Below the pieces are notes generated by a model. It was not told the DNA's origin, ran no database searches, and worked only from the letters and a program-made list of their open reading frames with translations. Shown here one piece after another: positions 43,711 to 54,215 of a DNA stretch of 64,000 bases; positions within the stretch are counted from its first letter, which is position 1, and each line of letters opens with the position of its first letter. The translations under genes were made by a program, and so were the position numbers. The DNA comes from Amaurobius ferox (taxonomy: Eukaryota; Arthropoda; Arachnida; Araneae; Amaurobiidae): positions 74,280,730-74,344,729 of the forward strand of contig OX578136.1 in NCBI GenBank assembly GCA_951213105.1, given 5' to 3'.

Positions 43711-43923
43711 CTAGTGTTTCTTTCAGGCATACCTCCGGGGGCGAAGCTCCCTCTCACGGAGACGAGTATTCGCCCCCCTCCCGGCGACATTTTATGTTAA
43801 CCTAGTCTCTATTTATATGACATAGTACTTAAATATATGTATACTCGGCAAATAGAAAACTTGTTCCCCATAAAATCTCATTCGCCCCCTCCCCCGGTCA
43901 AAATGTCCTGAAAGAAATACTGG
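43711..43923. mobile_element. Small inverted-repeat element inside the hAT
   Basis: CTAGTGTTTCTTTCAGG at 43711-43727 faces CCTGAAAGAAATACTGG at 43907-43923, with a CCGGGGGCGAA block inside each end. Length about 213 bp. The CAGTGTTTC-like tip suggests a hAT-type MITE, but no matching 8-bp flanks are seen. Confidence 0.6.
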
Positions 43924-44170
43924 GCAAGACTTTCCTCAAATTTTCTAAGATAGTATAGTGTGATATCAGAGCGGTAATAGCTAACTGAGTTGAGCAAGCT
44001 AATGAAAAAGTAAAATTTCATTGAATTTTGCCATTATGCCTTATTTTTCTGTATTTTATATCCGGGACGAACTTCGTGCCAAAAGTTAAATATAGTGGGA
44101 AAGTAAAAGGTTTTCAGAGTTTAATATACGAAAAGGAAATTACCGTGAAATTGAAACTGAAACTCACAGA

Positions 44171-44419
44171 TTATAGAGTACTGAAACCTGCATACATTGC
44201 ATATTCTGATCTTTCGAGTGCGATAAGAATTTCTATCTTACAATGTTTATAATCGCGCAACTTCGACCTTTTTAATTGGTGGTTGATACCAAGCAGCCGT
44301 GATTCTGGGAATGCCTCGATCAATAATTCCTCAAATGTGTGAACTCGAGACATCGCAACATAAGTAAAGCCAATCGAAAATTGGGATTTGTCAATTTCTA
44401 CAACGCACTGATCTTGGGT
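44171..44419 (-). pseudogene. PIF1/Helitron-type helicase, C-terminal fragment
   Basis: Reads TQDQCVVEIDKSQFSIGFTY, VAMSRVHTFEELLIEAFPES, RLLGINHQLKRSKLRDYKHC and stops at 44171. The pattern GFTYVAMSRVHTFEELLIE is the end of the PIF1-family helicase domain (motif VI region), common in Helitrons. The sequence upstream on this strand is broken by stops. Opposite in strand to the surrounding hAT transposase, so a separate insertion or capture. Confidence 0.8.
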
Positions 44420-45769
44420 TATGTCTTAACTTCGGAGAATTGTATATGCAAGAGTGAATATGATACAATACACTGTTCTAGAGTTATGCCTTAACTTAGG
44501 TGGGCATTGATTGCACATGCAAGAATATGCAATAGAATGTGAGAATATGCAATGAACATCGTACGAAAATAATGAAAAACTATGGAACAGACACAATTTT
44601 TAATCAAAATCAGAAATAGAGGCATCAAATTAGAGATAATTTTAAGGGGAACTAGTCTAATGATTTGTCCCTGTGGTTGCATCGGAGACGGTGAGACCTG
44701 GTTGAAGAGGGTGGAAGCAAGATTTTTCACGTGAAAGCGACTAATATGGTTTCATTTGTATTTATATGAACTAACTACAAAGTAAATTTCACCATAGTCG
44801 TTAAAGTCGTTTTTGAGGAAAATTATTTCGTTTTTCTTACTTTTCACACTATTTTCTAGTTTTTTCATACTATTTTCGATTTCCACAGCTTAAAACCTAG
44901 TCCGCATTTGTTTAGAACCCTGTGTAAAATTTTAGTTGTGCCCACTGTGCAATTATTTTAAACTTTTTAAAGCTATGCGTTCTTGGGAAAAACGGTGACA
45001 AAGATGACATTTGGGCGGATTCTAAAGAGCTTTATTATGCTCAGCTCAATAGTCAAATTCTTTTTGCGTTTTCGTACTTTTTTAAAGAGTCACAATTAAC
45101 GATGTATTCTTAAAGCTATATGTTCAGCAGATATTATTTTGAATATCTTCTCCGTAATTAAAGTTCTTATTAATGCTGTTTCGGCATCGCGTCGTTTGAA
45201 ACTCTGAAAGGTATGTAAATCACTATTCAGTATCGATTAATTTTGTCTTTCTTATGTACGTACTGTTTGTGTGCACATGTGCTTTTTCTCAAATAAGTAA
45301 TTCAAATAATAACAATGGTTTCAATTTTTTACATTTGCCGGTACATGCATACGAAGCATCAGTTTAGCAAGTGAGCTGATAAAATAGGAACTGCTGAAGT
45401 ATCACTGGGATGGTGATTCGGCTTCCACGTATCCTTCATTTATCAACCAAACCGTGGTCGTGAAGAACAAAGGAAAGTTCAAGCTGCGCGTTTCGAAAAA
45501 TAACATTGACTTATGTTTTTGCGATCAAAACAGGAATATTTCTGCATGTTTGTGGGCACAAGTTATGTTGGGAAATACAAAGCCACTTAAAAAGTATTTA
45601 AAATTCACATGAAATATATTTTTTGTGGAAAAATAAAATAACACTGAGTAACACAATAGGACGAGCTCATATATTTATAAAAACGTTCGTTCTACCAAAT
45701 GTAGATAACCGGAACCAGAAGAGATTTCTGACAGACATAAGTTGAAGAGAGCATGGCAAAGCTGCGTCC

Positions 45770-47433
45770 AATAATAAAAACTATTCTGATGTTTGGCCGC
45801 CAAAATATTTCACAGATAGGCCATCAGAGCTAGACACCAATCGCGAACCTACCAGGAACCAAGGAAAGTCCTTCGCTTTTAAATTGACAGTGGAGACAAT
45901 ATTATATAAAATCAATCAGAAAAATCCTCTACAAACGCAACATTAAAATGACTTGCAATGAGTTGATAATCTGCATTTGTGTCGAGATTCTCAAAGTGAT
46001 TCTGACACAGGTACAGGAAAAAATATTACAGTATAATATTTAATAAAATCACTGATGAATCTCCCAAGTTACAACTTTGTTTATCAATGCGGTATTGCAC
46101 AAATGGCATTGGAAAAGAACATTTTGTATGTTTCGTGGAACTTCAAGGAGCCATTTGAGATAAGACGAAGACTGGTCAATTAGAAGTTCTGCTCTTAGGA
46201 AAAGTATTCTAAAATTTATAAAAGAACTGGAACTAGATCTGAATTCTGTCTTAGAGACTAGTTGTAATAGATGAACCGTAAATGTTTCGCAACTGTGTAG
46301 GATATGGAAATTAAAAGAGAAGTTATGAACGCCTCTCTCTATCGTTATAAAAATCATCATCTTAATTTGGCAATTTCTAGTTACTGTGATGCGCCTTCTA
46401 ACAGGAACACACTAAGAACTAAAGAAGAAATTATCTCTTTTTCAAAACCATGTAAAAAAATCATGTAGTACTGAGAGATCACTTGGGTTTTTGGTCGGAC
46501 ACTGTTGATTGAACCCGCTGGGATTAGTGCTATGACTCAATTTTTCAGTTAAAAATTGATTTGCTACTCACGTCACAACAGCAGTAGTGAAAATGAACAC
46601 AATGCCTTGATATGGGAACAGCGGCTAAAGCAAATCTCAAAAAAGGTATATCGCATTGTGAATTCGTAATAGCCGTATTTTCGTTGAGTAATTTAATGGT
46701 TATAAATCAAACCATTGAACTATAGTTTCTACAGAAGAAAGGCTTGAATGCACACGAAGCCACTGTAAAAATTCAGAAAACGGTCAAAGTGCTAAAGGAA
46801 AGGTATACCTACGCAAAGAAGTTCTATACTGAATTAGCGATGGAGGAGGAAAGCGGGAATTGGGAGTCGAACTAACCATCCCAAGACTAGCTGGCAGACA
46901 GCAGAACCAAATTAATAATTTAGTGGAAGGAGACCCCTCATCAACAGTGCACTGGAAGTGAACTGTTTGCGTTCTTTGGTCAAATATATCCTATGATTTT
47001 GAGACATTTTTCGCTCGCCAAATGGTTTTAAATCATTTAAAAAATTAGAGTCTAAGGACGTTAAATCAAGCTTCAGAAGGATCATCAAAGCATCATGCCA
47101 CCTCATGGCACAAAACGATTCAGACCAAGACATCCTACAACAAATTGTTGCAGAAGTAAAACTCCTTTGTCAGAGGTCAAACTTCAGTAAATCCTTTTTG
47201 ATCGGCGTATTGGAGAAATTGCGGAAGATGGCGATATTTACCCGCACCTTATTAAAATGTATAAAACACTTTGGGTGTCAATTATCACAGCAGAGCGAGG
47301 TTTATTTACTTTGAGAGGACTTAAAACTTGGTTGAGGCCTCAAATGGCCGAAGATCGGTTGACAGGATTCGCTCTGATGAAGGATCATCCCCATATTTGA
47401 GTTGATGTAGAGGCCGTAATAAATTAATTTGCC
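45770..47433 (+). pseudogene. hAT transposase (ZMYM1/DUF4371 type), decayed
   Basis: Fragments in order on the plus strand: ILMFGRQNISQIGHQS (family GRQN-LRGH motif, about 45783), ITDESPKLQLCLSMRYCTNG followed by IGKEHFVCFVEL (DUF4371 core, about 46045), and YPHLIKMYKTLWVSIITAER, GLFTLRGLKTWLRPQMAEDR, LTGFALMKDHPHI, VDVEAVIN (hAT dimerisation domain, 47240-47425). Stops (for example TGA at 47398-47400) and frameshifts throughout. The bases between these blocks are too decayed to read. Confidence 0.88.
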
Positions 47434-48170
47434 CCAAAGGAAATTAAGTTTATTTTACAAATGCTATTGGCTGAGATATGAAAAAATAAAGATATTAACA
47501 GATGTATGAGATATAAAATGATAGAAATAAAATTATATTAAAATATGAAAAATGATATTTTAAAATATATATCTATGAATGTGTTCGGGTTTTACTTTGA
47601 CTTCTCAATGTTTTGCGAGTTCATTCAAGGGCATGACAAAACACGACCACAAATTTAACAAAATAGGTGTGAATTAGTTTTCTAGCTTTGCGCCCCACCC
47701 GAAAAAATTTTCTGGATCCGCCGCTGATCGTGGGTGTGTATTCTCAGGATACAAAAATCAGTCCGGGTTTCTGGATAACTAACGCTTTTATTTAAAAAGC
47801 ACTAACAAACGTAAACAGGAACAATATACAGCGAATAGTTCAATAACTATCTTGCAAAAACACTAAAAAATTTGTTAGATACAATAAAACAGCATTTAAA
47901 TGTCTCACAAAACAGACGATTATACTCTCAAAACACTGACATACTTCACAACTCACGCCATATCACGTCACCTCTCTCAACCTGAACGATGACATCCTTA
48001 TATAGTCTCCAAAGACATGTTTAAAAAGAAGACCGTAACATTGAAACCTGTCGATGTTTCAATTGAACTCTGCTTGTCTCTTTCAGATTATTCTCCCCAT
48101 AGCGGAGTTCCAGAGCATTCGCCAGGACTTCGAAGTCCAGACGTTTTTCTGTCAAGAGTTGCTCTAAATA

Positions 48171-48889
48171 CAGGGGTGGGCATTAAGTCGATCGCGATCG
48201 ACCGGTGGACCACTAAGACATTTTGGGGTGACCGCCTTTACTAAGACCTAAGACGCGCATACTAAAAGAAACATATTTATGGAACACCGACGTCAGCTAG
48301 ACTGGAGAATCGACTTTTCACAATCGATGCGACTGTGTTTGCTTAAGCAAATGATTCAATGAATGTGTAGACGACACATGTATGACGCATACGTCGGTTA
48401 CAGATACATCGGTTCACGTATGTTCGCTGCTCGCTGCATTGAATACCGTCCACGCTCCACGGTCTAGCAGTCGCTAAAGTTCTTCAAACATTAAACTTGA
48501 CAATTTTGTGTTACTTGTATTTTTGTAGTAAAAATAGTAATCTGTCATATTTTAAAAGAGGGGTACAATGTCGAAAACAAGTGTTAAGAAAAGAAAAACA
48601 TACAATTTTAATACAGAATGGGAAGAACAGTTTTTCTTTACAATGGTGAATGCAAAATATGTGTGCTATATATGTCATGCAAGTGTGGCACTTCCAAAAA
48701 AAGAAAACGTTGAAAGGCATTTCAAAAGCATGTATGGAAGTTTTGATACAGATTTTCCGTTAAAAAGCGAATTGCGTAATTTTTAGCCTCTTTTTTTTTT
48801 AGCTCACCACACCTACGCCACTGGGTGGACCGCAACACCTTGAAAAAATTAGAAGTAGCCCGTACCCTGGAAAAGTCTGCCCACCCCTG
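48171..48889 (+). mobile_element. hAT deletion derivative, 719 bp, inserted in gag
   Basis: Inverted ends CAGGGGTGGGCA and exact complement TGCCCACCCCTG. Flanks CTCTAAAT (48162-48169) and CTCTAAAA (48890-48897) give a 7-of-8 target duplication, with one extra A at the left tip. Keeps only the transposase N-terminus and the two ends. Carries ATCGCGATCGACCGG near the left end. Confidence 0.92.
48568..48786 (+). pseudogene. hAT transposase N-terminus (BED-like finger)
   Basis: MSKTSVKKRKTYNFNTEWEE, then KYVCYICHASVALPKKENVE and RHFKSMYGSFDTDFPLKSEL, stop at 48784. C-x2-C followed by a basic ENVERHF block is the zinc-finger start of GTF2IRD2/ZBED-type hAT transposases. The catalytic part is gone, leaving a 72-codon open stub. 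Confidence 0.8.
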
Positions 48890-49439
48890 CTCTAAAACAT
48901 CAGCCGTAGGACCTGGAAGGGAAGCAACGAATTGTCAGGCTTTTGAATTTTCGGGTCTAGTCGTTAGCTCCTGCGATAACATTGAATTGGCCTCGAAAAT
49001 TTGACCAAATACTTTGTCCGTCATACGTAAGAACTTTTACTTTGCATACAAACATCATGCAAAAATCCGTATTGGCCCCTGACGATTTTCGTTCCATTAA
49101 TCTCCTACCAAGTTTCTTCACAGTTTCATGCACATCGCCGCATTTTCGATGAACATCCTCTTGAGCTGCTCTCATGCCTCCCACCTCTTCTTTGATCTAT
49201 TCTCATCCGGCTTTCATTCCGCTTTGTATAACTTTGGTTTCTTCTTCAGTTTGACTTGAACGAATTTAATTTATTTTTTAACATTAAATTTAATTTCTTC
49301 CTCCATCTCGGCTAGTCTTTCTTTCATTTCTTCTTTAATACCTTCTTTCACGGTTCTAACCTCTTCTTTCATCGGTTTTTGGCCGACACAGAAGTGCTAC
49401 CCACGAATCGACCTCTCTGTAGAAAATGCGGTTTGGCCG

Positions 49440-49806
49440 GGATTTATGACTACCGTGAAATCTGATATTTGAACGACAATGAGAAGCTTCTTCATCGCCT
49501 GATGAATATGTGCAAGATTTGCAAACACGGTTGGAGGTTCGCTCGAGAAAGGATTAACATTGCTACAGATATAATGAAGAACTGATACGATATTAAAGTT
49601 AATAGAGGACATTTCCAGGAAGACGAGAAAGTGTGGTTATTCAACCCTCGGCGACGAGAAGGATTTTCACCGAAACTACAGCACAACTGAGAAAGACCGT
49701 ACGTCATAATGAATAGAGTAAACAGTGTTATTTATTGAAATCAGAAATCGTCTTCAACCAAGTCAAAAGTTGTTCCCATCGACGTATTAACCCCATATTG
49801 TGGATC
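49440..49806 (+). pseudogene. Ty3/Gypsy integrase C-terminus
   Basis: In shifting frames: DEYVQDLQTRLEVRSRKD, YDIKVNRGHFQEDEKVWLFN, PRRREGFSPKLQHN, ERPYVIMNRVNSVIY, KSKVVPIDVLTPYCGS. KVWLFNPRR-GFSPKL-GPYVI is the GPY/F-type chromodomain-proximal end of integrase (G is E here). In-frame stops and a frameshift near 49730. Strand is opposite to the gag fragment just left of it. Confidence 0.9.
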
Positions 49807-49905
49807 ACAGTAAGTTGGTACTCACCTGGACGTGCAGTCTTAAGTAAGGAACAGTATTAGGAATACATGAAATGATCAACATTGGTATCACGTCTGCATT
49901 CAATA

Positions 49906-50381
49906 GATAAAATGAAGGACAAAACATTTTAAAAAACGAAAGGTCTTTTATTTAACACATCCTAAAAGACGTACAAATTATATATTTAATATATAATTTG
50001 TAAAAACTGCCAGAGCGCTTTCTGACGCATATACACTACATGAATAGTAAAAACATGGAATATATAGAGATATATATAGAGAGAGACCAGTTTAAAGCAA
50101 ATTTGCATAAAATATAAAATGATAAATGAACTTACTAAAAATAATACAAGAAATATACACGGAAATGGCAAAATAAGTTTAAAGGCTTACGAATTTTAAA
50201 TTATTACAAGAAAAGAACTAATACAAATTTTAGAAAACGTCAAGCATGATTTTCCTGAGAATGACATTCACAAATAACTTTTAAGAGGTTTGAATTGCAT
50301 AGAGTCGAGAATGAGTCGCCAAGTAAAACTTAAAATTTGAATAGGATCTGTTTTTTAAAACGTTTTGTCCTTAATTTTATC
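49906..50381. mobile_element. TA-flanked MITE, 476 bp, 32-bp inverted ends
   Basis: Left arm GATAAAATGAAGGACAAAAC then ATTTTAAAAAAC (49906-49937); right arm is the complement of GATAAAATTAAGGACAAAAC then GTTTTAAAAAAC (50350-50381): 30 of 32 match. TA sits outside both ends (49904-49905, 50382-50383). Non-coding. The TA duplication suggests Tc1/mariner-superfamily mobilisation. Inserted in the 3' internal part of a Ty3 element. Confidence 0.93.
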
Positions 50382-50439
50382 TATACATGAAATGCTTTTG
50401 TTGCATATTACCTATCTCCAAGGAAAAACAACTTTTACA

Positions 50440-50879
50440 GGCAGCCATTCCTATTACTTGAAAGTAGGATTGTCATACTTTTCAGGGCGTGGATGCCAGA
50501 TTTGGCGATTTATCGCTAACTTGGCGACTTTTTGAATATACTTGAACTTTCTTGAAATATCGAATATTCTTGGAGATACAAGCACTTACTGTAAATTTCT
50601 ATGGAGATTATATGAGTTATCTCTTAATTGGACGCAGTTGAAGTGATGCGAGCTAAATTGAATCGTGAGATACGTCATTAGTTAAGTATTTTATTGTTAT
50701 TTTATTACATCTGGCAGTTGTTGAGTGATCTTGTAAGATAGCTATCGAGCTATTTGCGATACATTGTTCTAGTTTACACTTATTTGTGCTTTTAAATAAA
50801 AGCGTTAGTTATCCAGAAACTTGAACTCATTTTTGTATCCTGAGAGTACACCCACGATTTAAGTGTACACGTCATAACA
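50440..50879 (+). mobile_element. Ty3/Gypsy 3' end and LTR, copy B
   Basis: LTR 50494-50879 (386 bp) starts TGCCAGATTTGGCGATTTAT and ends CGTCATAACA, i.e. TG...CA. A promoter-like stretch lies mid-LTR and AAATAAAAG (50794-50802) is the likely poly(A) signal. The 50 bp before it (GCCATTCCTATTACTTGAAA) matches the internal sequence next to copies C and D. So integrase fragment, 3' internal part and LTR form one interrupted plus-strand remnant. Confidence 0.88.
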
Positions 50880-51330
50880 ATGCACTGCGAATAACTGGAT
50901 ACCTGTCTTACAAGATCACTAAACAACTGTCAGGTACAATAAAACAGCAATTAAAGGCTCCATTAATTGACAAAACAGCACATTCTGTTCTTAATGAAGT
51001 ATTTCACAATTCACTTCGATTTGTATTACTCTCTCCAACTGAACAATGACTTTCTTATATAGTCTCCATATAAATTTCTAGAAAGAGGGGAGATATAGAA
51101 ACTAGTTGATATTTCTAGAAAGTTCGAGTGGATTCAAAAACTCGCCCAACGTCACCAAGTTGGCGATATTTCGCCGAATCTAGCACTTATTGCCCGAAAA
51201 AGTTACGTCAACCATACTTTCACGCAATAGCAATGGTTGCTGTAGAAGTATTTTCTCCTTGCGGTGAGGTAAAGCACAGTGAAGCGTTTTACATATTCTG
51301 TATTTAATATAATGTACCAATACGACGAAG
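50878..51330 (-). mobile_element. Ty3/Gypsy LTR and internal 3' part, copy C
   Basis: Reverse-complement LTR at about 50878-51185, joined to the end of copy B at a shared AACAAT. It lacks the U5 end. Past it, 51215-51290 (CTTTCACGCAATAGCAATGG, TATTTTCTCCTTGCGG) is internal sequence also present at 54138-54178. Confidence 0.85.
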
Positions 51331-51484
51331 AGAAAAATAAGAATATGCATTTTGTGTACGGGTTATGTGCTTTACCTACACGGAACAGTACGGATCTTGG
51401 TGTTGATCTAAATTATTTGAATTTTATGGAAACTTTTTAAAAACAATTGTTCATTATCTCGAGAAGGCATCGTTCTACGAGGTA

Positions 51485-51904
51485 GGATCAAAAAGTTCGG
51501 AGACTGTGCTAATATCTGCAATCCTAATTAGAAGAGAGGGGAACTATTTTACCGTGGCGTAGAGGCGCATGTGACGCGAGATGTAAAAAGGAAGAAGCAG
51601 GTGTTTTTCCAAACAATGCGTGTCAGTGAAGCAGGTGCAATGTTTCTGTCGGTGATTTCCCCAAACGCTGGCAGAATTTGATACTCGCACGTTGTTCTTC
51701 AAACGCCATTTCTATTTTCGACTAACGCGAACGACTACATACAGTTCACTGACACGCATTGTCTGGAAAAATCCTGCACTACGGACCTGCTTCTTCCTCT
51801 TCACATCTCACGTCACATGCGTGCCTCTACGCCACGGTAAAATAGTTCACCTCTCCTCCAATCAGGGTTGGAGATATCAGCACAGTCTCCGAACTTTTTG
51901 ACTC
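51485..51904. mobile_element. Foldback MITE, 420 bp, about 165-bp arms
   Basis: Left GGATCAAAAAGTTCGGAGAC and right end complement GAGTCAAAAAGTTCGGAGAC; similarity continues through CTATTTTACCGTGGCGTAGA to ACAATGCGTGTCAGTGAA on both arms. TA lies outside both ends (51483-51484, 51905-51906), as in mariner-type insertions. Confidence 0.9.
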
Positions 51905-51906
51905 TA

Positions 51907-52134
51907 CCTTGTATAATGAGTGTCGTTAGTTTTCTAATGATAACTTACATATAAAATGATTATCATGATTGACTACCCTGGCGTTTTTAAAACATTATCT
52001 CAAAATTCAACTGGCCTACCGTGTGTTCGGTTGCGTTTAAAATAAACAGGGTTCCAGCACTCAGATTCTGATAAAATCGAACCAATTTTTTTCGAATAGC
52101 TTAATTTGTTTTGGAGATACTGTGTGTCCACACA
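51907..52134. other. Short spacer between two MITEs
   Basis: About 230 bp with no recognised content. Confidence 0.6.
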
Positions 52135-52525
52135 CAGGACCAGACTTAGCCTAACTGGGGCCCGGGGTAGACATCCCTCCGGGACCCCTTCCTTCACCTC
52201 TGGATATATATGAAATGAACAAAAATATTTTTCAGAAGCAGAATTGCATTTTAGAACGAAGTACACAAAAGGTGCTTCTTACATATTTTAACGGAATTTA
52301 AATTATTGGCAACTGTCTTATCATAGCTAAGATGCCAACATGTTAAATTAGAGCGGTTAATCCTTGCATATGCCCAAAATGAATTTATATGCTGGACAAA
52401 CATATTCCGATGGCATACATTTTCTTTAGGAAGTAGACATTAATTTTTCGATGCTGCAATTGTTTAATTTGGGCCTCTCTGATGCGGGCAACTGACCCGC
52501 ATGCCTCTGCGTCAGTCAGGTCCTG
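52135..52525. mobile_element. hAT-type MITE, 391 bp, perfect 8-bp target duplication
   Basis: TCCACACA occurs at 52127-52134 and 52526-52533. Ends CAGGACCAGACTTAGCC and, complemented, CAGGACCTGACTGACGC match at 11-12 of 17. Non-coding interior. Confidence 0.82.
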
Positions 52526-52533
52526 TCCACACA

Positions 52534-53039
52534 CACACGTATCACCTTCACACGAAACATTCGATTTGAGTTTTGCGGCAACTAATTATGTGGAACGGCA
52601 GCTCAGCCGTATCTGACTAGAAAATACCGAGAAAACGAAAAAGAACTCAGTTAGTCACCATTTCCTGATAGTTATCTATGCTACGATTGTTGATTGAGAA
52701 ATTAGTGAAAACACTCTTTTCACCTAAACGTCTATTTGAGAAAATATCACTTCAACCCTTTTTTTTTTTTAATTTTCCCTTCAGAGTTATTTGCAGTTTT
52801 TGGTGCATGAAGATTCGAAACACCTGAATTTAAACAGTTCACTTTTCTTTTCTCACTAACGTCTTACATCAGTCACGTTTGCCCTGTATAGGAAATCGTG
52901 ACGCACTGGATTGAATCAACTGCATCTGACCGAGAAAAATAGAAACCTGTTTATCCGTACATATCAAGAACGATTATTCCCGTTTACTAAAGAGTGCTGC
53001 TCTTCCAACTGGAGATGAACGCATCAGATGGGGGTCAGT
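52534..53039. other. Anonymous spacer
   Basis: No transposon end or ORF recognised. Confidence 0.5.
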
Positions 53040-53610
53040 TGGGGGCATCTGCCCCCGGACGCCAGCATTGGGCTTTAGAGGCTTAGTTCTTTAGTATTGG
53101 GTAGGATATTGAATTAAAACATTTTTCAAAAGAAAGGTGCACACATTTTAATGTTGTTAAAGTTTCTTTTAAGTTAATTTTAATGTTGTTAAAGTTTCAG
53201 ATTTCAATAAGTTTTATTTCTGTAAAAACAGCTGAAAAGTTAAATTTTTGTTAAAAATCATAGAATAAAATAATAAATGATACCATTTCTAGTTCATTTT
53301 AATGCATCTTTTTAACAAACATTTCACTTTTCAAGTTTTTTTTAGCTTGTTATCGACAGATGGGTATCTGCCCTTATGCGCCAGAAGTGGGTAGGATGTT
53401 AAAGAAAAACATGTTTTTTTAAAGAAACACACATTTTAATAAGTTTTATTACAGAAATAAAACTATCTGAAACTTAATGTTTCAGATTAAGTTTTATTTC
53501 TGTAAAAATAGCTAAAACGTAAAAAAAATCGCAGTTAAAATCATAAAATAGAATGACACCATTTCTAGTTTGTTTTAATGTCTCTTTTTAACAAATATTT
53601 TACTTTGTCG
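53040..53610. repeat. Tandem duplication, about 270-310-bp unit
   Basis: TGGGTAGGATATTGAA (53098) and TGGGTAGGATGTTAAA (53388) open matching stretches that share AAGTTTTATTTCTGTAAAAA (53210, 53490), AATGATACCATTTCTAGTTC and AATGACACCATTTCTAGTTT, and CTTTTTAACAAACATTTCAC and CTTTTTAACAAATATTTTAC. Each copy is preceded by a GCATCTGCCC or GTATCTGCCC block. Confidence 0.9.
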
Positions 53611-53761
53611 TTTTTTTAAAAACTTGTTTTGTTGTTGGACAACTGCATCGACATATTCAATTTGAATGTTATCAGATGGACGATTCAGATTTGTATTGTT
53701 ACTACATATTATCTCAAATTGTGAATTTATTCCCGAGGGAGCCCGAATTTTTGCAGAACAA

Positions 53762-54215
53762 ACGCTTTTATTTAAAAGCACCAAACAGGAACAATACACA
53801 GCTAAAAACACTATAGCTATCTCACAAAAGCACAAAACAAATATCAGATATCATAGAACAGCAAGCAATTAAATGCTCAACTAATTCACAAAATGGCAGA
53901 ATCTGTTGTTCTCAAGCCACTGACATATCTCCCAATTCAATATGATTCATATTTCATCAACTCTGTCTAAATAAACGGCGACTCCTTTATATTCTTTCCA
54001 TAGAAATATCTAGAAAGAGGGCTTATCATCGCAACTAGTGGATAGTTCTAAAGTCACCAAGTTAGCGATATTTCTCCAAATCTGACACCAAGGTCACAGA
54101 AATGTTGTCAAGGTACAGCAACTCTATCTTCACGCAATAGTAATGGTTATCTGTAAAAGTACTTTCTCCTTGTGGAGAATCAAAAAGCCGTGAAACATTT
54201 TACATAAACATATTA
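53762..54215 (-). mobile_element. Ty3/Gypsy LTR and internal 3' part, copy D
   Basis: Reverse-complement LTR at about 53762-54087: CGCTTTTATTTAAAAGCACC (poly(A)-signal region on the minus strand), CTCCTTTATATTC (TATA region) and GTTAGCGATATTTCTCCAAA to the TCTGACA tip. Its U5 end is missing. 54108-54215 is internal sequence shared with copy C (CTTCACGCAATAGTAATGGT, ACTTTCTCCTTG). Confidence 0.86.

Larger units (their letters stand above)
43351..47726 (+). mobile_element. hAT transposon, 4376 bp, perfect 8-bp target duplication
   Basis: ATCGTGGG stands at 43343-43350 and 47727-47734. Inverted ends CAAGGGCGGATCCAG and, at the right on the other strand, CAGCGGCGGATCCAG (13 of 15 match). Removing the element rejoins the LTR sequence around it. 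The interior has a decayed transposase and two later acquisitions (43711-43923, 44171-44419). Confidence 0.95.
43323..48012 (-). mobile_element. Ty3/Gypsy LTR fragment, copy A, split by a hAT
   Basis: 43323-43350 plus 47735-48012 together match the reverse complement of the LTR at 50494-50879 from its CA end (TGTTACGACG) through the poly(A)-signal region (CGCTTTTATTT) to the TATA region (CTTATATAGTCTCC). The hAT at 43351-47726 interrupts it. The U3 tip is missing; at about 48012 the LTR abuts gag sequence directly. Confidence 0.85.
48013..49400 (-). pseudogene. Ty3/Gypsy gag fragment, split by a hAT
   Basis: On the minus strand: KEEVRTVKEGIKEEMKERLA and further coiled-coil residues (about 49370-49300), MRAAQEDVHRKCGDVHETVK (49175), VKVLTYDGQSIWSNFRGQFN (49035), then after the inserted hAT EQLLTEKRLDFEVLANALEL and RYGENNLKETSRVQLKHR (48162-48050). 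The F/YDG-x-W-x-F-x2-QF block and ALELRYG block are capsid hallmarks of arthropod Ty3 gag. Stops are present. Confidence 0.87.

Noticed and set aside
48957..49184. MRAAQEDVHRK ORF as an independent host gene
   Set aside because: It is part of the Ty3 gag fragment, as shown by the YDG-SIW-NF block and the matching piece beyond the hAT insertion.
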